Numbered from the stretch's first letter, positions 1 to 8,394 are shown. The stretch: DNA of 46,987 nt from an uncultured Parasphingopyxis sp. (GCF_937129435.1 NZ_CAKZNF010000036.1:1-46987), one strand, 5' to 3'. Numbers and translations: made by a program. The notes: generated by a model from the letters alone, not told the origin.

Positions 1-1
1 T

Positions 2-172
2 CAGCGGCGCTGCGTTGCGTTTCGGCTTATGCCGGTACGACTTGGCGTCGGCTTCGAGGTCCTCAAGTAGGACTTCGAGCAGCGGAGCCGCCACCTGCGA
101 GGCATGCAGCTTGCGCGCCCACGGCTGGCTCGTCGAGCCGGTGCCGACCCACCCGCACGGACCCGGCGGCCA
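2..172 (-). other. Unrecognised partial open frame at window edge
   Basis: On the minus strand a frame is open from a stop at 173-175 to the left edge. It reads as plausible protein, with WARKLHASQVAAPLLEVLL followed by an acidic then a basic stretch ending KPKRNAAPL. No start codon with a ribosome binding site is evident and the frame runs off the window. I do not recognise the family. It may be the C-terminal half of a gene whose other part lies outside, and it belongs to the mosaic left end. Confidence 0.25.
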
Positions 173-182
173 TCACCACTAG

Positions 183-338
183 TCGTTCGCGCGTAGCTTT
201 GCGCCCGGCGCGTTAGGGTGCGAGGGCTTCCAGCTCGGCGCCTCCTATATGCCGAACATCAATCCCAAGCTGGAAGGCACGATCCACAGCGCCGCCGAGG
301 CGGTGATCACCGTTTCGCGGCTGATCTGGTCGGGATGA
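183..338 (+). other. Unrecognised gene fragment, C-terminal end
   Basis: A short plus-strand frame, open after a stop at 180-182 and ending in TGA at 336-338, contains GASYMPNINPKLEG and SAAEAVITVSRLIW, which look like real protein rather than shadow sequence. It has no start codon in context and overlaps the end of the homoserine dehydrogenase fragment on the other strand. The homoserine dehydrogenase similarity fades at about 305-320, so a junction between two unrelated pieces probably lies there. The family is not recognised. Confidence 0.2.
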
Positions 339-1606
339 AGGGCGACTCCGAAGGCGTGGCGTACCAGGATGGCCAGCTTGTCGGCCGCGTCATAGCCGTC
401 CACATCGGCGCTTGGATCAGCCTCGGCAAAGCCCAGGCGCTGGGCCTCCGCGACCGCCTCGGCGAGGGGGACACCCCGGCCCAGCTGGCCGAGGACGAAA
501 TTGCAGGTCCCGTTCAACACACCTTCGACCGACAGCAGGGTGTCATTGGCGGCGAGCAGATCGACCAGTTCGAGGATGGGAACACCGCCGCCAATCGTGG
601 CGGAATAGCGCAGCGAACGGCCATTCTCTTCGGCCAGCTCGTGCAGGCGTTCGAAATCGAGCGCCATCACGGCCTTGTTGGCGGTGACCAGATGGGCTCC
701 TTCGCGCAGAACGCTTTGTGAGAGGGCGCGTGCCAGTCCCGTCCCGCCAATCGTTTCGACCACAATATCGGGGTCATTGGCCAGGGCTTCGGCGGGATCC
801 GCTGTGAATTCGAGCGCGACCGGTGCGCCGGTTCGATGCTGGTCCGGATCGCGCACCAGGACCGGGTTGAGCGCGAATCGGCCGGGATGGGCCAGCAAGT
901 GCGCGCAGACCCCGGCGCCGACCGCGCCATGACCGAGCACGGCGACCTTGAGCGGCCGCGCCTCCAGCCCATCGCCGGCGCGTTTGTCGACGGCGGCAAT
1001 CCGGGTGGCATACGGGCGGCCGAGTGCGGCGACTTCGATGACCACATTCTGTTCCTTGGCCCGCGTGATGGCCTTGTCCTGGACCAGACCGCGGCTGACC
1101 TTGGCCGCCTCGTCATAATCGAGCTGGTCGAGCCGTTTGGCATTGGCGACCTTGGCCGGATCATCGGTATAAACCCCATCGACATCCTTGATCAGGCGAA
1201 CCCGGTCGGCGCCCAGCCAATGCGCGAACTCCACCGCTGTCAGATCCGTGCCGCCCCGACCCAGGGTAACCGGCCCGTCCGCGCCTTCGCCGAAGAAGCC
1301 CGGCGCGACAATCACATCAACCTTTTCGAAGCGCGCCAGGACCCGCGCCTTGTCCAGACCGGTCAGATTGGCGTCCAGCGCTTCACCCTCGGCCCGCAAG
1401 TCCATTTCATGCGGATCGACAACGGCGGACGGAATGCCAGAGCGCTCGAGCGCCAACCCCATCAGCGCCGCTGATTTCAGCTCGCCGCAGCGGACCAGGC
1501 GAGCCAGCAAGGCGTCGGAGCAACCCTGGCCGACATCATTGCCGACGCCGAACAGGGCATCGGTCTCGCCATCCAGCGCCGAGACGACGGCGACGACTTT
1601 CTCGCG
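245..1606 (-). pseudogene. Aspartokinase-homoserine dehydrogenase fusion, truncated at both ends
   Basis: The first part is an amino-acid kinase domain. Visible marks are VVSALDGETD at the 5' end, RCGELKSAALMGLAL, PGFFGEG, the GRGGTDLTA nucleotide-site region and RLIKDVDGVYTDDP. It is followed by a homoserine dehydrogenase: the Rossmann motif VLGHGAVGAGV, TANKA, NGTCNF and GFAEADPSADVDGYDAADK. Such fusions, with a kinase of uncertain activity, are known to me from sphingomonads. The product would act in threonine and methionine synthesis. The usual kinase start with its K-x-GG-S motif is absent: similarity stops near 1600, where the opposite-strand esterase begins. The C-terminus also ends early, after HPDQISRET near 305, followed by unrelated residues to a stop at 245. 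A TTG at 1510 is the only visible start. I regard it as a non-functional fragment or assembly artefact. Confidence 0.7.
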
Positions 1607-2347
1607 GTCGGCGATTCGGGCGGGCTCTTCCGCTTCGCCCTCGACGGCGAAGGCCGGATCCGCCGCGCCAGTATCGGTTCTCTGGTCGAGGGCCCTTCCC
1701 CGGAAAATGGCGGAGAGACCCGAAAGCGCGACCGCGACGCCGAATCGGTCGCGATTGGACCGGACGGACGCTCATTCTGGGTCGGCTATGAGCGCGCCAA
1801 CGCAATCTGGCGCTATCGCACCGCCGATGGCCGCGCGACCGCCAACCGCGCGCCCGAAGCGATGGAGGATTGGCCGAACAATGGCGGAGCAGAAGCGCTG
1901 GTACGCCTGCCCGACGGCCGCTTTCTCGTTTTTTCCGAAGCGGGGGACGGCCCCGGAAGCTCGAACGATGCGCTGATGTTTGCGGGCGATCCGGCATCCG
2001 ATGGAGGGGCGCCGGTCCGCTTCGGCTATCGCCCGCCCGAAGGCTTCCGGATCACCGATGCCGCGCTGGCAGGCGGAACCCGGCTGCTGATCCTCAACCG
2101 GCGCTTCACCTTTTTCGAAGGCGTCGCGGTGATCGTGACGATGGCCGATCTGTCGGACATTCGCGAAGGCGCGATTCTCGAAGGTGAGACCATTGCCCGA
2201 TTCGCGCCGCCGCTAACCGTCGACAATTTCGAGGCGCTGGCGGTGACGCGCGAGAGCGGGCGCACCATCGTCTGGATGGCGTCGGACGACAATTTCACGC
2301 CGCTGCAACGGACGTTGCTGATGAAGTTCGAATTGCTGGAGCGTTGA
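1595..2347 (+). pseudogene. Phytase-like esterase family protein, 5' truncated
   Basis: The frame encodes a protein of the 'esterase-like activity of phytase' family, a beta-propeller type usually exported. Matching stretches are FLAVGDSGGLFRFAL, SFWVGYERANAIWRYR, GGAEALVRLPDGRFLVF, YRPPEGFRITDAAL, LILNRRFTFFEG and the C-terminal DNFTPLQRTLLMKFELL. Family members usually have about 70-90 more N-terminal residues including a signal peptide. Here the frame is open back to 1475 with no ATG before 1862, and upstream residues do not match the family before about 1560-1595. The start was therefore lost at the same junction that cut the kinase-dehydrogenase gene. Initiation at 1862 would give only the C-terminal two thirds and is unlikely to be functional. 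Confidence 0.65.
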
Positions 2348-2370
2348 CGCGACTTACGCGCGCCGAAGCG

Positions 2371-2661
2371 TTAGGCTGCGGCGGCCTGCTTGGCGGCGAT
2401 GTCGCGCTTTACCTTGCGCGCACGGTCGCTGAGCTTGGCGTCGGCCGTCTTCAACAGCCAGTTATCGAGGCCGCCGACATGTTCGACAGACCGCAGGCCG
2501 CTCGTCGACACGCGGAACTTGAAGCTCCGGTCGAGCGTGTCGGAGATCAGCGTGACGCGCTGCAGATTCGGCAGAAACGTCTTCTTCGTCCTGTTATTGG
2601 CGTGGGAAACGTTCATTCCCACCAGCCGGCCCTTGCCGGTCAGTTCGCAAATACGCGACAT
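2371..2661 (-). CDS. rpmB: 50S ribosomal protein L28
   Basis: This is a 96-residue basic ribosomal protein that begins [20 protein letters not shown], the conserved L28 start, followed by [13 protein letters not shown]. It binds 23S rRNA in the large subunit. The tail with [17 protein letters not shown] is the longer C-terminus seen in alphaproteobacteria. It stands alone, in minus orientation, convergent with the broken esterase gene on its left and divergent from the small lipoprotein gene on its right. Length and sequence are normal and the gene appears intact. Confidence 0.97.
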   Translation of the reverse strand: MSRICELTGKGRLVGMNVSHANNRTKKTFLPNLQRVTLISDTLDRSFKFRVSTSGLRSVEHVGGLDNWLLKTADAKLSDRARKVKRDIAAKQAAAA

Positions 2662-2806
2662 GGTCTTCGTCCTGGAGTTTCGGGTTGTCCCGGAAAGCGG
2701 CGCAGTTAGCGATTCCCCGCGCTTTCGTCAACACTGGCGGACCGTATCGGAACAAAGCCGGGCGGGTGCCGGTTATTAGGAACGAACCCACAAGGGAGGA
2801 ACACCC

Positions 2807-3055
2807 ATGCGTATCATTCTTGCCACCACCGCCGCGCTGGCCCTTCCGCTTGCGGCGTGCAGCGTCGAACAGACCGAAGAGGGCGAGATGCCCGAAGTCA
2901 GCGTCGAGGAAGGCCAGCTGCCCGAATATGACGTCGACACACCCGATGTCGATGTCGGCACGACCGAGGAAACGGTCGAGGTGCCCGAGGTCAATGTGAC
3001 GACCGAGGAAGAGACCGTCGAGGTTCCGACCATCGACGTCGACCCGGCCGAGTAA
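2807..3055 (+). CDS. Small acidic lipoprotein with V-D/E-V repeats
   Basis: This 82-residue protein has a typical lipoprotein signal: a short basic start, a hydrophobic stretch to about residue 17 and a lipobox LAAC with the acylated cysteine near residue 18. The mature part is almost entirely acidic and repeats a pattern of V-D/E-V or PEV followed by D, T and E, for example TPDVDVGTTEETVEVPEV. No catalytic motif is visible. A strong AGGGAGGA ribosome binding site precedes the ATG. The next gene carries the same kind of acidic tail on a membrane helix, so the two probably work in the same compartment. The function is unknown; an extended polyanionic or metal-binding spacer in the periplasm would fit. 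Confidence 0.75.
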   Translation: MRIILATTAALALPLAACSVEQTEEGEMPEVSVEEGQLPEYDVDTPDVDVGTTEETVEVPEVNVTTEEETVEVPTIDVDPAE

Positions 3056-3159
3056 CGGCGGGATGACCGGATGATGAAAGGGCGCGGAGGCCGCTTCGTG
3101 CCCTTTTCTCATTGCCGGCCCCCAATGCCGGTTCGGGGGCCGAAACAGGGAGAATGCCA

Positions 3160-3375
3160 ATGCGTGCCATATTGGGTCTGATCGCCGTGATCGCCATCGT
3201 CGTCGTGATCTTGATCGCGACCAACGTCATCGACATCAACACCGAAGGCGGCGAGATCGATGTCGATACCAACGACGTCGAAGTCGGGACCGAAACCCGA
3301 GAGGTGGAAGTTCCGGTGTTCGAGGCCAATGAAGAGAGCGATGCCGAAGACGCGCGCGAGGAAGCCGTCAACTAG
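3160..3375 (+). CDS. Small membrane-anchored acidic protein
   Basis: This protein of about 71 residues starts MRAILGLIAVIAIVVVILIA, a single transmembrane helix or uncleaved signal anchor. A polar acidic tail follows with DVDTNDVEVGTETREVEVP, closely resembling the tail of the lipoprotein encoded just upstream. I chose the ATG at 3160 because the GGGAGA at about 3148-3153 is then well spaced; an ATG two codons earlier would be too close. The tail should face the periplasm. The function is unknown. The pair may have arisen by duplication of the tail with different membrane anchors. Confidence 0.65.
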   Translation: MRAILGLIAVIAIVVVILIATNVIDINTEGGEIDVDTNDVEVGTETREVEVPVFEANEESDAEDAREEAVN

Positions 3376-3419
3376 GCCAAGCCTTCCGCGCCGAACCCCG
3401 ACGCACTAAACGGGAGGGC

Positions 3420-3872
3420 ATGACCTTCCCGCTCCCCGAACCGATGCGTCGCGCGCTTGCGCTCGCCGAAGAGGCCGCACGCGGCGGAGAGGTACCCGTC
3501 GGTGCGGTGGTCATGCGCGGCGACGTCGTGATCGCCGAAGCCGCCAATGGCATGCGCCGCGCCGGCGATCCGACACGCCATGCCGAAATGGATGCGATTC
3601 GCGCCGCGCTCGATGCAACGGGTAGCGGCAGGCTCGACGGCTGCGACCTGTGGGTGACGCTGGAACCCTGCGCCATGTGCGCGGGCGCGATCGCCCATGC
3701 GCGGATCGACCGGCTCTACTACGGCGCAGCGGATCCCAAAGGCGGCGCGGTCGATCATGGCCCCCGCTTCTTTGCGCAACCGACCTGTCATCACCGGCCC
3801 GAAATCTATGGTGGGATCGGCGAGGAGCGGGCGGGCGAGTTGTTGCGGGAATTCTTTGCTGGGCGGAGGTGA
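3420..3872 (+). CDS. tadA: tRNA-specific adenosine deaminase TadA
   Basis: This 150-residue enzyme belongs to the cytidine/deoxycytidylate deaminase fold. The zinc site is complete: HAEM near residue 57 supplies the histidine and the proton-shuttle glutamate, and PCAMCAGA supplies the two cysteines. It converts the wobble adenosine of tRNA-Arg(ACG) to inosine in the cytoplasm. VPVGAVV near the start and GAADPKGGAVDHG are typical of TadA rather than guanine deaminases. A GGGAGG ribosome binding site lies directly before the ATG. The gene appears single, and a hairpin repeat begins 6 bases after its stop. Confidence 0.93.
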   Translation: MTFPLPEPMRRALALAEEAARGGEVPVGAVVMRGDVVIAEAANGMRRAGDPTRHAEMDAIRAALDATGSGRLDGCDLWVTLEPCAMCAGAIAHARIDRLYYGAADPKGGAVDHGPRFFAQPTCHHRPEIYGGIGEERAGELLREFFAGRR

Positions 3873-3878
3873 TTTTTT

Positions 3879-3959
3879 CAGACTCGACCGTTCGGTCGAG
3901 CGCCGCGAGTTTGCTTGTCAGAAACTTCCTGCCGGAAGTTCGCCTAGCGAAATTCTGAC
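3879..3959. repeat. Dispersed hairpin repeat, copy 1 (after tadA)
   Basis: The core at 3879-3906 contains the perfect 7-bp inverted repeat CTCGACC-GTTC-GGTCGAG followed by CGCCGC. A second part at 3919-3959 holds more short inverted pieces, among them AACTTCC and GGAAGTT, and ends in TTCTGAC, the complement of its opening GTCAGAA. The same core occurs at 26555 and 46877. A run of six T lies just before the core, so the element could end minus-strand transcription. Since no such T run accompanies the other copies, a REP-like repeat is as likely as a terminator. Confidence 0.7.
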
Positions 3960-3961
3960 GA

Positions 3962-4663
3962 TCAGGAAGCCGGCGTTGCCCGCCAGTCGTTCGGGAAGGC
4001 TCGCCGAAAGTCGCGTACCTTCTCGACATCGTGCGCCAGGATATAGGGGTGGCGCGGATTGCGGTTCATGAAATTCTGGTGCTCTTCCTCGGCCTCGTAG
4101 AAGCGGCCGCTTTCGATCCGCGTTGCGATAGTGCGCGGGAATCGGCCGGTGCCGTTCAGCTGCGCGATATAGCGTTGCGCGACTTGCCGCTGTTGCGCGT
4201 TCTGCGGGAAGATCGCCGAGCGGTAGCTGGGTCCGACATCGGGGCCCTGCCGGTTCACCTGTGTCGGGTCATGCGCGACGGCGAAGAAGATCCGCAGCAG
4301 ATGGCCATAGCTCACCTCGGTGGGATCGTAGACGATGCGGATGGCCTCGGCATGGCCGGTGCGCTCGGCGCTGACGTCGCGATAATTCGCATCCGCCGCG
4401 CTACCGCCGGCATAGCCGGAAACGACGCTCTGCACGCCGTCGACATGCTGGAACACCGCCTCCATACCCCAGAAACAGCCGCCGGCAAGGACGGCGACCT
4501 GTGTGCCCCCGGTGCGCGGCACGTTGATCTCGGGGGCGGGGATGACGACGACGGCCGCATCGGCGCGCGTCGCCGGGCCGGGAAGCGTCAGGGCCGCGAT
4601 TGCGGCGATGGCCGCCGCGCCGCCGATGATCGACGATGTGATCGTCTTGCGAATATTCGCCAT
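3962..4663 (-). CDS. msrA: Peptide methionine sulfoxide reductase MsrA, exported
   Basis: MsrA reduces the S epimer of methionine sulfoxide in proteins. The catalytic motif GGCFWGMEAVF is present near residue 62, followed by GYAGG, HAEAIRIVYDP and the C-terminal EEEHQNF region. The protein is 233 residues; the first 50 or so form an N-terminal extension with a hydrophobic segment (about residues 10-28), so the enzyme is probably exported or anchored facing the periplasm. It is the second gene of a minus-strand pair, 39 bases after msrB, which is also exported. Together they should repair both epimers in oxidised envelope proteins. The electron donor for the pair is not encoded nearby. Confidence 0.93.
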   Translation of the reverse strand: MANIRKTITSSIIGGAAAIAAIAALTLPGPATRADAAVVVIPAPEINVPRTGGTQVAVLAGGCFWGMEAVFQHVDGVQSVVSGYAGGSAADANYRDVSAERTGHAEAIRIVYDPTEVSYGHLLRIFFAVAHDPTQVNRQGPDVGPSYRSAIFPQNAQQRQVAQRYIAQLNGTGRFPRTIATRIESGRFYEAEEEHQNFMNRNPRHPYILAHDVEKVRDFRRAFPNDWRATPAS

Positions 4664-4702
4664 GCTACTCTCCTCGTGAGGGGGAATTGAGGAACCGAAA
4701 AA

Positions 4703-5188
4703 TCAGGCCGGGCGGAAATCCATCGCCACGCCGTTCATGCAATAACGCAGGCCCGTCGGCCGGGGTCCGTCGTTGAAGACATGGCCGAGATGGCCGCCGC
4801 AATCGGCGCAGTGCACTTCGGTCCGCCGCATGCCGAGCGTCCGGTCGGTACGCGTGCCGACGGCACCATCGTCGATGGGTCGGTAGAAGCTCGGCCAGCC
4901 GGTGCCGCTTTCGAATTTGGTGATCGAGCTGAACAGCCGGTTGCCGCACCCGGCGCAGGTGAAAACGCCGCGCCGATGCTCGTCGTTGAGCGGGCTCGAA
5001 TAAGGTCGCTCGGTCGCTTCCTGGCGGAGAACGCGGAATTCGGCCGGGGTCAGGCGCTCGCGCCACTGCGCCTCGGTCCGCCGGACGCGAAAATTCTCCT
5101 GCGCGTCGGCACGCGTGCCGCAGCCCAATAGCGGCAGCACGGCCGCGCCCGCACTCATCGAAACCAGTTGCCTGCGTGTCATCCGCAT
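4703..5188 (-). CDS. msrB: Peptide methionine sulfoxide reductase MsrB, exported
   Basis: MsrB reduces the R epimer of methionine sulfoxide. Two zinc-binding pairs are visible, CAGC and CADC, together with ESGTGWPSF and the catalytic cysteine in RYCMNG, a small departure from the common RYC-I/V-NS. The N-terminus MRMTRRQLVSMSAGAAVLPL ends in LLGCG, which combines a double arginine with a lipobox-like cysteine, so export by Tat with possible lipidation is likely. I chose the ATG at 5188 because AGAGAGG lies at the right distance; an ATG at 5212 would add eight residues. It is the first gene of the msrB-msrA unit, divergent from tyrA. Confidence 0.92.
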   Translation of the reverse strand: MRMTRRQLVSMSAGAAVLPLLGCGTRADAQENFRVRRTEAQWRERLTPAEFRVLRQEATERPYSSPLNDEHRRGVFTCAGCGNRLFSSITKFESGTGWPSFYRPIDDGAVGTRTDRTLGMRRTEVHCADCGGHLGHVFNDGPRPTGLRYCMNGVAMDFRPA

Positions 5189-5356
5189 CGATTTGCCTCT
5201 CTTTCCAGCCATTTATGCCGAAATCCGGTTGAACCTGATGTGAAGCAGGTCACCGCTGCAGCTACAATGTTCGCAGCCCGCGCCGCCGATGTTACACGAT
5301 CCCGCGCATTGCTTCACGTTGCATTCGGCGCGCAAGCCGTCATTGTGCAGCGCATC

Positions 5357-6208
5357 ATGGCGGCAGAACTCCCTTCGCAAATCGGCCTTGTCGGGGCCGG
5401 CCTGATCGGCGGATCGATCGGGCAGAGGCTCGCGCGCATGCTGCCCGGCGTGCCGTTGCGCGTGCACGATATGAGTCCGGGCAATGCGGCATTCGTGGCC
5501 GAACGGCATCCGCGGGGAAGCGTGGCGGTCGAAATGACCGGCCTTGCCGGTTGCGATGTCGTTTTCGTGGCGACTCCGGTTTCGACGATCGCCGGCCATG
5601 TCGCCGCACTGCTGACTCTCGAAGGTGCGCCCGTGGTCATCGATACAGGCTCGGCGAAAACAGCGATACTCGACGTACTCTCCGCAAATGGCGTCGATAT
5701 GGCGCGCTTCGTCCCCGGCCATCCGCTCGCCGGAGGCATATCGGCCGGCCCGGGCGAATCGCGCGCGCAGATCCTCGCTTCGCGACCGTTCGTGCTGGCC
5801 CCACACGATACGGTCGAGGCTGACGCGCTGGATGCCGCGCGGATGCTGCTCGATCATCTGGGCGTCGAAGTCGTCGAAATGAGCCCGTCCGCCCATGATG
5901 CGATGCTCGCCACGGGCTCGCACCTTCCGCACCTGATCGCCTTCGCTTTGGCCGCCATGGCCGACCCCGCCGACCGCGCGCTGATCCCCAATTCGTTTCG
6001 CGGCGTGGCCGGCTTTGCCGAGGCGGACGCACAGATGTGGGCCGATATCTTCCACGCCAATGCCGGTGAATTGCGAAAATCCGCCGAAATTTTCACAAAA
6101 CGGCTTGATCTCCTGCTCGCCATGGCGGACGAGACCGCCCCCGGGGCCCTGCTGGAAACGCTGGAGGAAGCCCGCGCCAATTTCGACGCGCTGGAGAATG
6201 ACGCATGA
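5357..6208 (+). CDS. tyrA: Prephenate/arogenate dehydrogenase
   Basis: The enzyme oxidises prephenate or arogenate with NAD(P)+ on the way to tyrosine. The nucleotide-binding motif GLVGAGLIGGSIG lies at the N-terminus, followed by the typical DVVFVATPV, IDTGSAKTAI, the catalytic-region GHPLAGG and TGSHLPHLIAFAL. The length from the ATG at 5357 is 283 residues, matching monofunctional TyrA/TyrC proteins; the frame is open further upstream but that part has no family resemblance. The stop overlaps the start of pheA by four bases, indicating translational coupling. Whether prephenate or arogenate is preferred cannot be read from the sequence. Confidence 0.92.
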   Translation: MAAELPSQIGLVGAGLIGGSIGQRLARMLPGVPLRVHDMSPGNAAFVAERHPRGSVAVEMTGLAGCDVVFVATPVSTIAGHVAALLTLEGAPVVIDTGSAKTAILDVLSANGVDMARFVPGHPLAGGISAGPGESRAQILASRPFVLAPHDTVEADALDAARMLLDHLGVEVVEMSPSAHDAMLATGSHLPHLIAFALAAMADPADRALIPNSFRGVAGFAEADAQMWADIFHANAGELRKSAEIFTKRLDLLLAMADETAPGALLETLEEARANFDALENDA

Positions 6209-7098
6209 CGGCCGAAACCATCGCCTATCTCGGATCGCCGGGCACCTATAGCTATCAGGCGGCCATCTCGATCTATCCCGATGCCGAGCATGTCGGGCTG
6301 CGTACCTTTGGCGAGATCATGGAGACGGTCGAGGCCGGCGAGCACAAGGCCGCCGTCATCCCGATTGAGAACTCGACGAGCGGGCGCATCCCCGATGTCC
6401 ACAGGCTGATGCTGTCGACCGAAATGGCGATCGTTTCGGAGCATATGCAGAGGATCGAGCATTGCCTGATCCAGGCGCATTCCGGCCCGCGCCCGGTGAC
6501 CGAGGCGAGCCAGCTCGAACGGATCTACAGCCACCGGCAGGGCTTCCTCCAATGTTCGGGCTTTATCGAGGCGCATTGCCGCGATGCCGAGCAGGTCGAA
6601 TGCGTCGACACCGCAAGCGCGGTGAAGCTGGTCGCGGAGAAGGGCGATCCCGCTGCAGCCGCCATCGGCTCTTCGGTCGCCGCCCAAGTCTTCGGCGGCG
6701 TCGTGATCGAACGCGACATCGCCGACCAGAAGAACAATTACACGCGCTTCCTCGCGCTCGAAAAACCCTCGCTGCAGCCCGATTATGCCGGATGCGACAT
6801 CACGACGCTGATCTTCCAGATCGGCCACCATCCGGGCGCGCTGATCGATGCGCTAGCGGTGTTCCGCGATGCCGGGATCAACATCACCACGCTCGAAACC
6901 TACACCATCTCCGAACAGACGGCGCTGCCGACCTTCTACATCGATATCGGCGGCGGGCTTGAGGACGAGGCGGTGCAGCAGGCACTTGCCGGGCTCGAGG
7001 AAAAGGCGCGCTATGTGAAGCTGCTCGGCAGCTATGTCGCCAGCGATATCCGCAACGCCAATTCGGGCTTCCTCCCCGTCAAATCGGTCAATCCATAA
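6205..7098 (+). CDS. pheA: Prephenate dehydratase with ACT domain
   Basis: The 297-residue protein has the periplasmic-binding-like dehydratase domain (about residues 5-185) and a C-terminal ACT domain (about 200-285). IAYLGSPGTYSYQAA starts the fold, and NNYTRFL holds the catalytic threonine and arginine. The ACT segment reads GALIDALAVFRDAGINITTL, the usual phenylalanine-sensing region, so feedback inhibition by phenylalanine is expected. The following ETYTI occupies the place of the ESRP motif of many PheA proteins, so the effector response may differ. It makes phenylpyruvate from prephenate. It overlaps tyrA by four bases and is followed 10 bases later by an aminotransferase. Confidence 0.94.
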   Translation: MTAETIAYLGSPGTYSYQAAISIYPDAEHVGLRTFGEIMETVEAGEHKAAVIPIENSTSGRIPDVHRLMLSTEMAIVSEHMQRIEHCLIQAHSGPRPVTEASQLERIYSHRQGFLQCSGFIEAHCRDAEQVECVDTASAVKLVAEKGDPAAAAIGSSVAAQVFGGVVIERDIADQKNNYTRFLALEKPSLQPDYAGCDITTLIFQIGHHPGALIDALAVFRDAGINITTLETYTISEQTALPTFYIDIGGGLEDEAVQQALAGLEEKARYVKLLGSYVASDIRNANSGFLPVKSVNP

Positions 7099-7108
7099 GG
7101 GAATGTCG

Positions 7109-8287
7109 ATGTTCGAACATGCCGAAGCCCGCCCAATCGATCAGATCATCGCGATCAGCCGTGCCTATGCCGAGGATCCGCGGACCGAAAAGGTCGATTT
7201 CGGCATTGGGGTCTACAAGGACGAGATGGGCAACACCCCCGTCATGCGCGCGGTGAAGGAAGCCGAACGGCGGCTTGTAGAGAACCAGACGACCAAGACA
7301 TATGTCGGTGTCGGCGGCGATCAGCGCTATGTGGAACTGTTCGCGAACGCGGTGCTGCCCGATCATGCCTATGGCCGGGATATTCTGGGTATCCAGTCGA
7401 TCGGCGGATCTGGCGCGGTGCGCGTGCTCGCCGAGGTGGCGCTGGCGCTCAACCCCGACGCCACCTTCTGGCTTCCCGACCCCACCTGGCCGAACCACCA
7501 GGCGATCCTCGGCGCCATCGGCGCGCCGATCGAGCGCTATCCCTATGTGAAGTTCACCGCCGAGCCCGATATCGACGCGATCCTCGCGAAGCTCGACACG
7601 GCGAAGGCCGGCGACGTCGTCATCATCCATGCGAGTTGCCACAATCCGACCGGCATCGATCCGGCGCTCGAGGATCTCGGCCGGCTCGTCGACGGAATCG
7701 TGGGACGCGGGCTGATCCCGTTCGTCGATGCCGCCTATATCGGCTTCGGCACCGGCTGGAACCGCGACGCGGCGCGCGTTGCCGCCGTCGCCGAACGCGC
7801 GCCGGAGATGCTGCTCGCGCTCAGCTGCTCGAAGAATTTCGGCATCTATCGCGAGCGCACCGGCGCGGCGCTCCTCGTATCCAGGGGCAATCCGAAGCTC
7901 GCCGCCACCAATTCGACGCTGCTCGCCACGGCGCGCGCCAGCTATTCGATGCCGCCCGATCACGGCGCCGCGATCGTTCGCACGATCCTCGACGATCCGG
8001 AGCTTAAGGCCGACTGGCTGGCCGAGCTCGAAGAGATCCGCAACCGGATCAACGGCAATCGCAGCGCGCTCGCCCTTGCTCTCGCCCGGGCGAAGCAGGA
8101 CCGCGACTGGACGTATATCGACAAAGGCCAGGGCATGTTCTCGCTGCTCGACGTTACGCCCGAAGCGGCGGCGCGGCTGCGTGAGGAACAGGGCGTTTAC
8201 ATTATTCCCGACGGGCGCATGAACATCGCCTCGCTCGATGCGAGCCAGGCCGATGTGGTGGCGGCGAAACTTGTGAGCGTGCTCTGA
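7109..8287 (+). CDS. Aromatic amino acid aminotransferase (class I)
   Basis: This fold-type I PLP enzyme is close to the TyrB/AspC group. IGVYKDEMGNTPVM, SIGGSGAVR, HNPTGIDP, DAAYIGFGTG and the PLP lysine in CSKNFGIYRERTG are all present, and length (392 residues) is normal. It can transaminate phenylpyruvate and 4-hydroxyphenylpyruvate, which completes the phenylalanine/tyrosine branch begun by the two genes upstream; aspartate is a possible substrate too. The ATG at 7109 has AAGGGA well placed before it; another ATG at 7103 lies almost on top of it. I infer one tyrA-pheA-aminotransferase operon starting near 5350. Confidence 0.9.
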   Translation: MFEHAEARPIDQIIAISRAYAEDPRTEKVDFGIGVYKDEMGNTPVMRAVKEAERRLVENQTTKTYVGVGGDQRYVELFANAVLPDHAYGRDILGIQSIGGSGAVRVLAEVALALNPDATFWLPDPTWPNHQAILGAIGAPIERYPYVKFTAEPDIDAILAKLDTAKAGDVVIIHASCHNPTGIDPALEDLGRLVDGIVGRGLIPFVDAAYIGFGTGWNRDAARVAAVAERAPEMLLALSCSKNFGIYRERTGAALLVSRGNPKLAATNSTLLATARASYSMPPDHGAAIVRTILDDPELKADWLAELEEIRNRINGNRSALALALARAKQDRDWTYIDKGQGMFSLLDVTPEAAARLREEQGVYIIPDGRMNIASLDASQADVVAAKLVSVL

Positions 8288-8311
8288 TGGGCCGCCATTT
8301 TCAACGGCCGC

Positions 8312-8378
8312 TAGGGCTGAGCCTGTCGAAGCCCGCTTCACGGATTGCGAAACGCCCTTCGACAAGCTCAGGGCTAAC
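8312..8378. repeat. REP-like inverted repeat (GAGCCTGTCGAAG type)
   Basis: Two arms face each other: AGGGCTGAGCCTGTCGAAG at 8313-8331 and CCCTTCGACAAGCTCAGGGC at about 8355-8374. This is a very common bacterial intergenic palindrome. It lies between the aminotransferase stop and the next start, so it could form a hairpin that separates the two transcripts. Only this copy is in the window. Confidence 0.8.
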
Positions 8379-8394
8379 GGGATAGTATTGCGCG

